Positions 6,578 to 6,613 of a DNA stretch of 6,613 nucleotides are shown piece after piece (positions within the stretch are counted from its first letter, which is position 1; each line of letters starts with the position of its first letter). Source of the stretch: an uncultured Methanobrevibacter sp. Its GTDB lineage: Archaea; Methanobacteriota; Methanobacteria; Methanobacteriales; Methanobacteriaceae. Position numbers and translations under genes: made by a program. The stretch covers positions 1 through 6,613 of the forward strand of contig CACZNW010000159.1 in the NCBI GenBank assembly GCA_902782595.1, given 5' to 3'. The notes beneath the pieces were generated by a model. The model saw only the letters and a list, made by a program, of their open reading frames with translations, was not told the origin of the DNA and ran no database searches.

Positions 6578-6587
6578 TTTATATAAA
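6578..6587 (+). promoter_or_regulatory. TATA box of a gene beyond the window
   Basis: TTTATATAAA is a near-ideal methanogen TATA box. At the usual spacing the transcript would start near 6609, at the window's edge, so the gene it serves is not visible. The core is palindromic, so direction is judged from the T-tracts on its left and the + orientation of all genes here. Confidence 0.5.
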
Positions 6588-6613
6588 ATAAATAATAAAT
6601 TATTGTATATGAC

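Noticed and set aside
6609..6613. ATG at the right edge as a leaderless gene start
   Set aside because: It coincides with the predicted transcript start, but only five bases are visible, so it cannot be supported.

Overview
This window looks like part of a surface-protein (adhesin-like protein, ALP) cluster from an AT-rich methanogenic archaeon of the Methanobacteriaceae. Methanobrevibacter is the best guess and Methanosphaera is possible. The grounds are: very AT-rich DNA with AT-richest spacers; secreted, Asn/Ser/Thr-rich beta-helix proteins joined to Ig-like repeats, a family typical of gut and rumen Methanobrevibacter; archaeal-style TATA boxes; and transcript ends marked by runs of T. 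The genus is inferred from protein style alone, since no marker gene is present.

Layout, all on the + strand: (1) positions 1-69 are the last codons of a third gene cut by the window edge, whose lysine-rich end matches the basic Ig-like tail of the next gene. (2) A 47-bp spacer carries a weak hairpin/T-tract and a Shine-Dalgarno AGGTG. (3) 117-3389 encodes a 1090-residue secreted ALP: signal peptide, acidic linker, Pmp-like beta-helix, Ig-like insert, second beta-helix, then two Ig-like domains, the last extremely lysine-rich. It has no membrane anchor. (4) A 229-bp spacer holds a clear hairpin terminator, further T-tracts, a dyad and a TATA box. (5) 3619-6210 encodes an 863-residue ALP with the opposite domain order: signal peptide, acidic linker, two Ig-like domains, beta-helix, Ser/Gly/Asn-rich stalk and a C-terminal transmembrane anchor. 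(6) 6211-6613 has no convincing gene. It contains T-tract terminators, a GC-richer island with several inverted repeats that could be a small RNA or a gene relic, and a strong TATA box for a gene beyond the edge.

Both proteins would be exported by Sec and displayed on the pseudomurein-walled surface. They appear to be held there differently: the first probably through charge-based wall association by its basic tail, the second by a membrane anchor and flexible stalk. No enzyme active site is evident. The most unusual signals lie outside the genes: a T-tract + TGGTAA motif recurring in both spacers, and the structured island at about 6341-6556.
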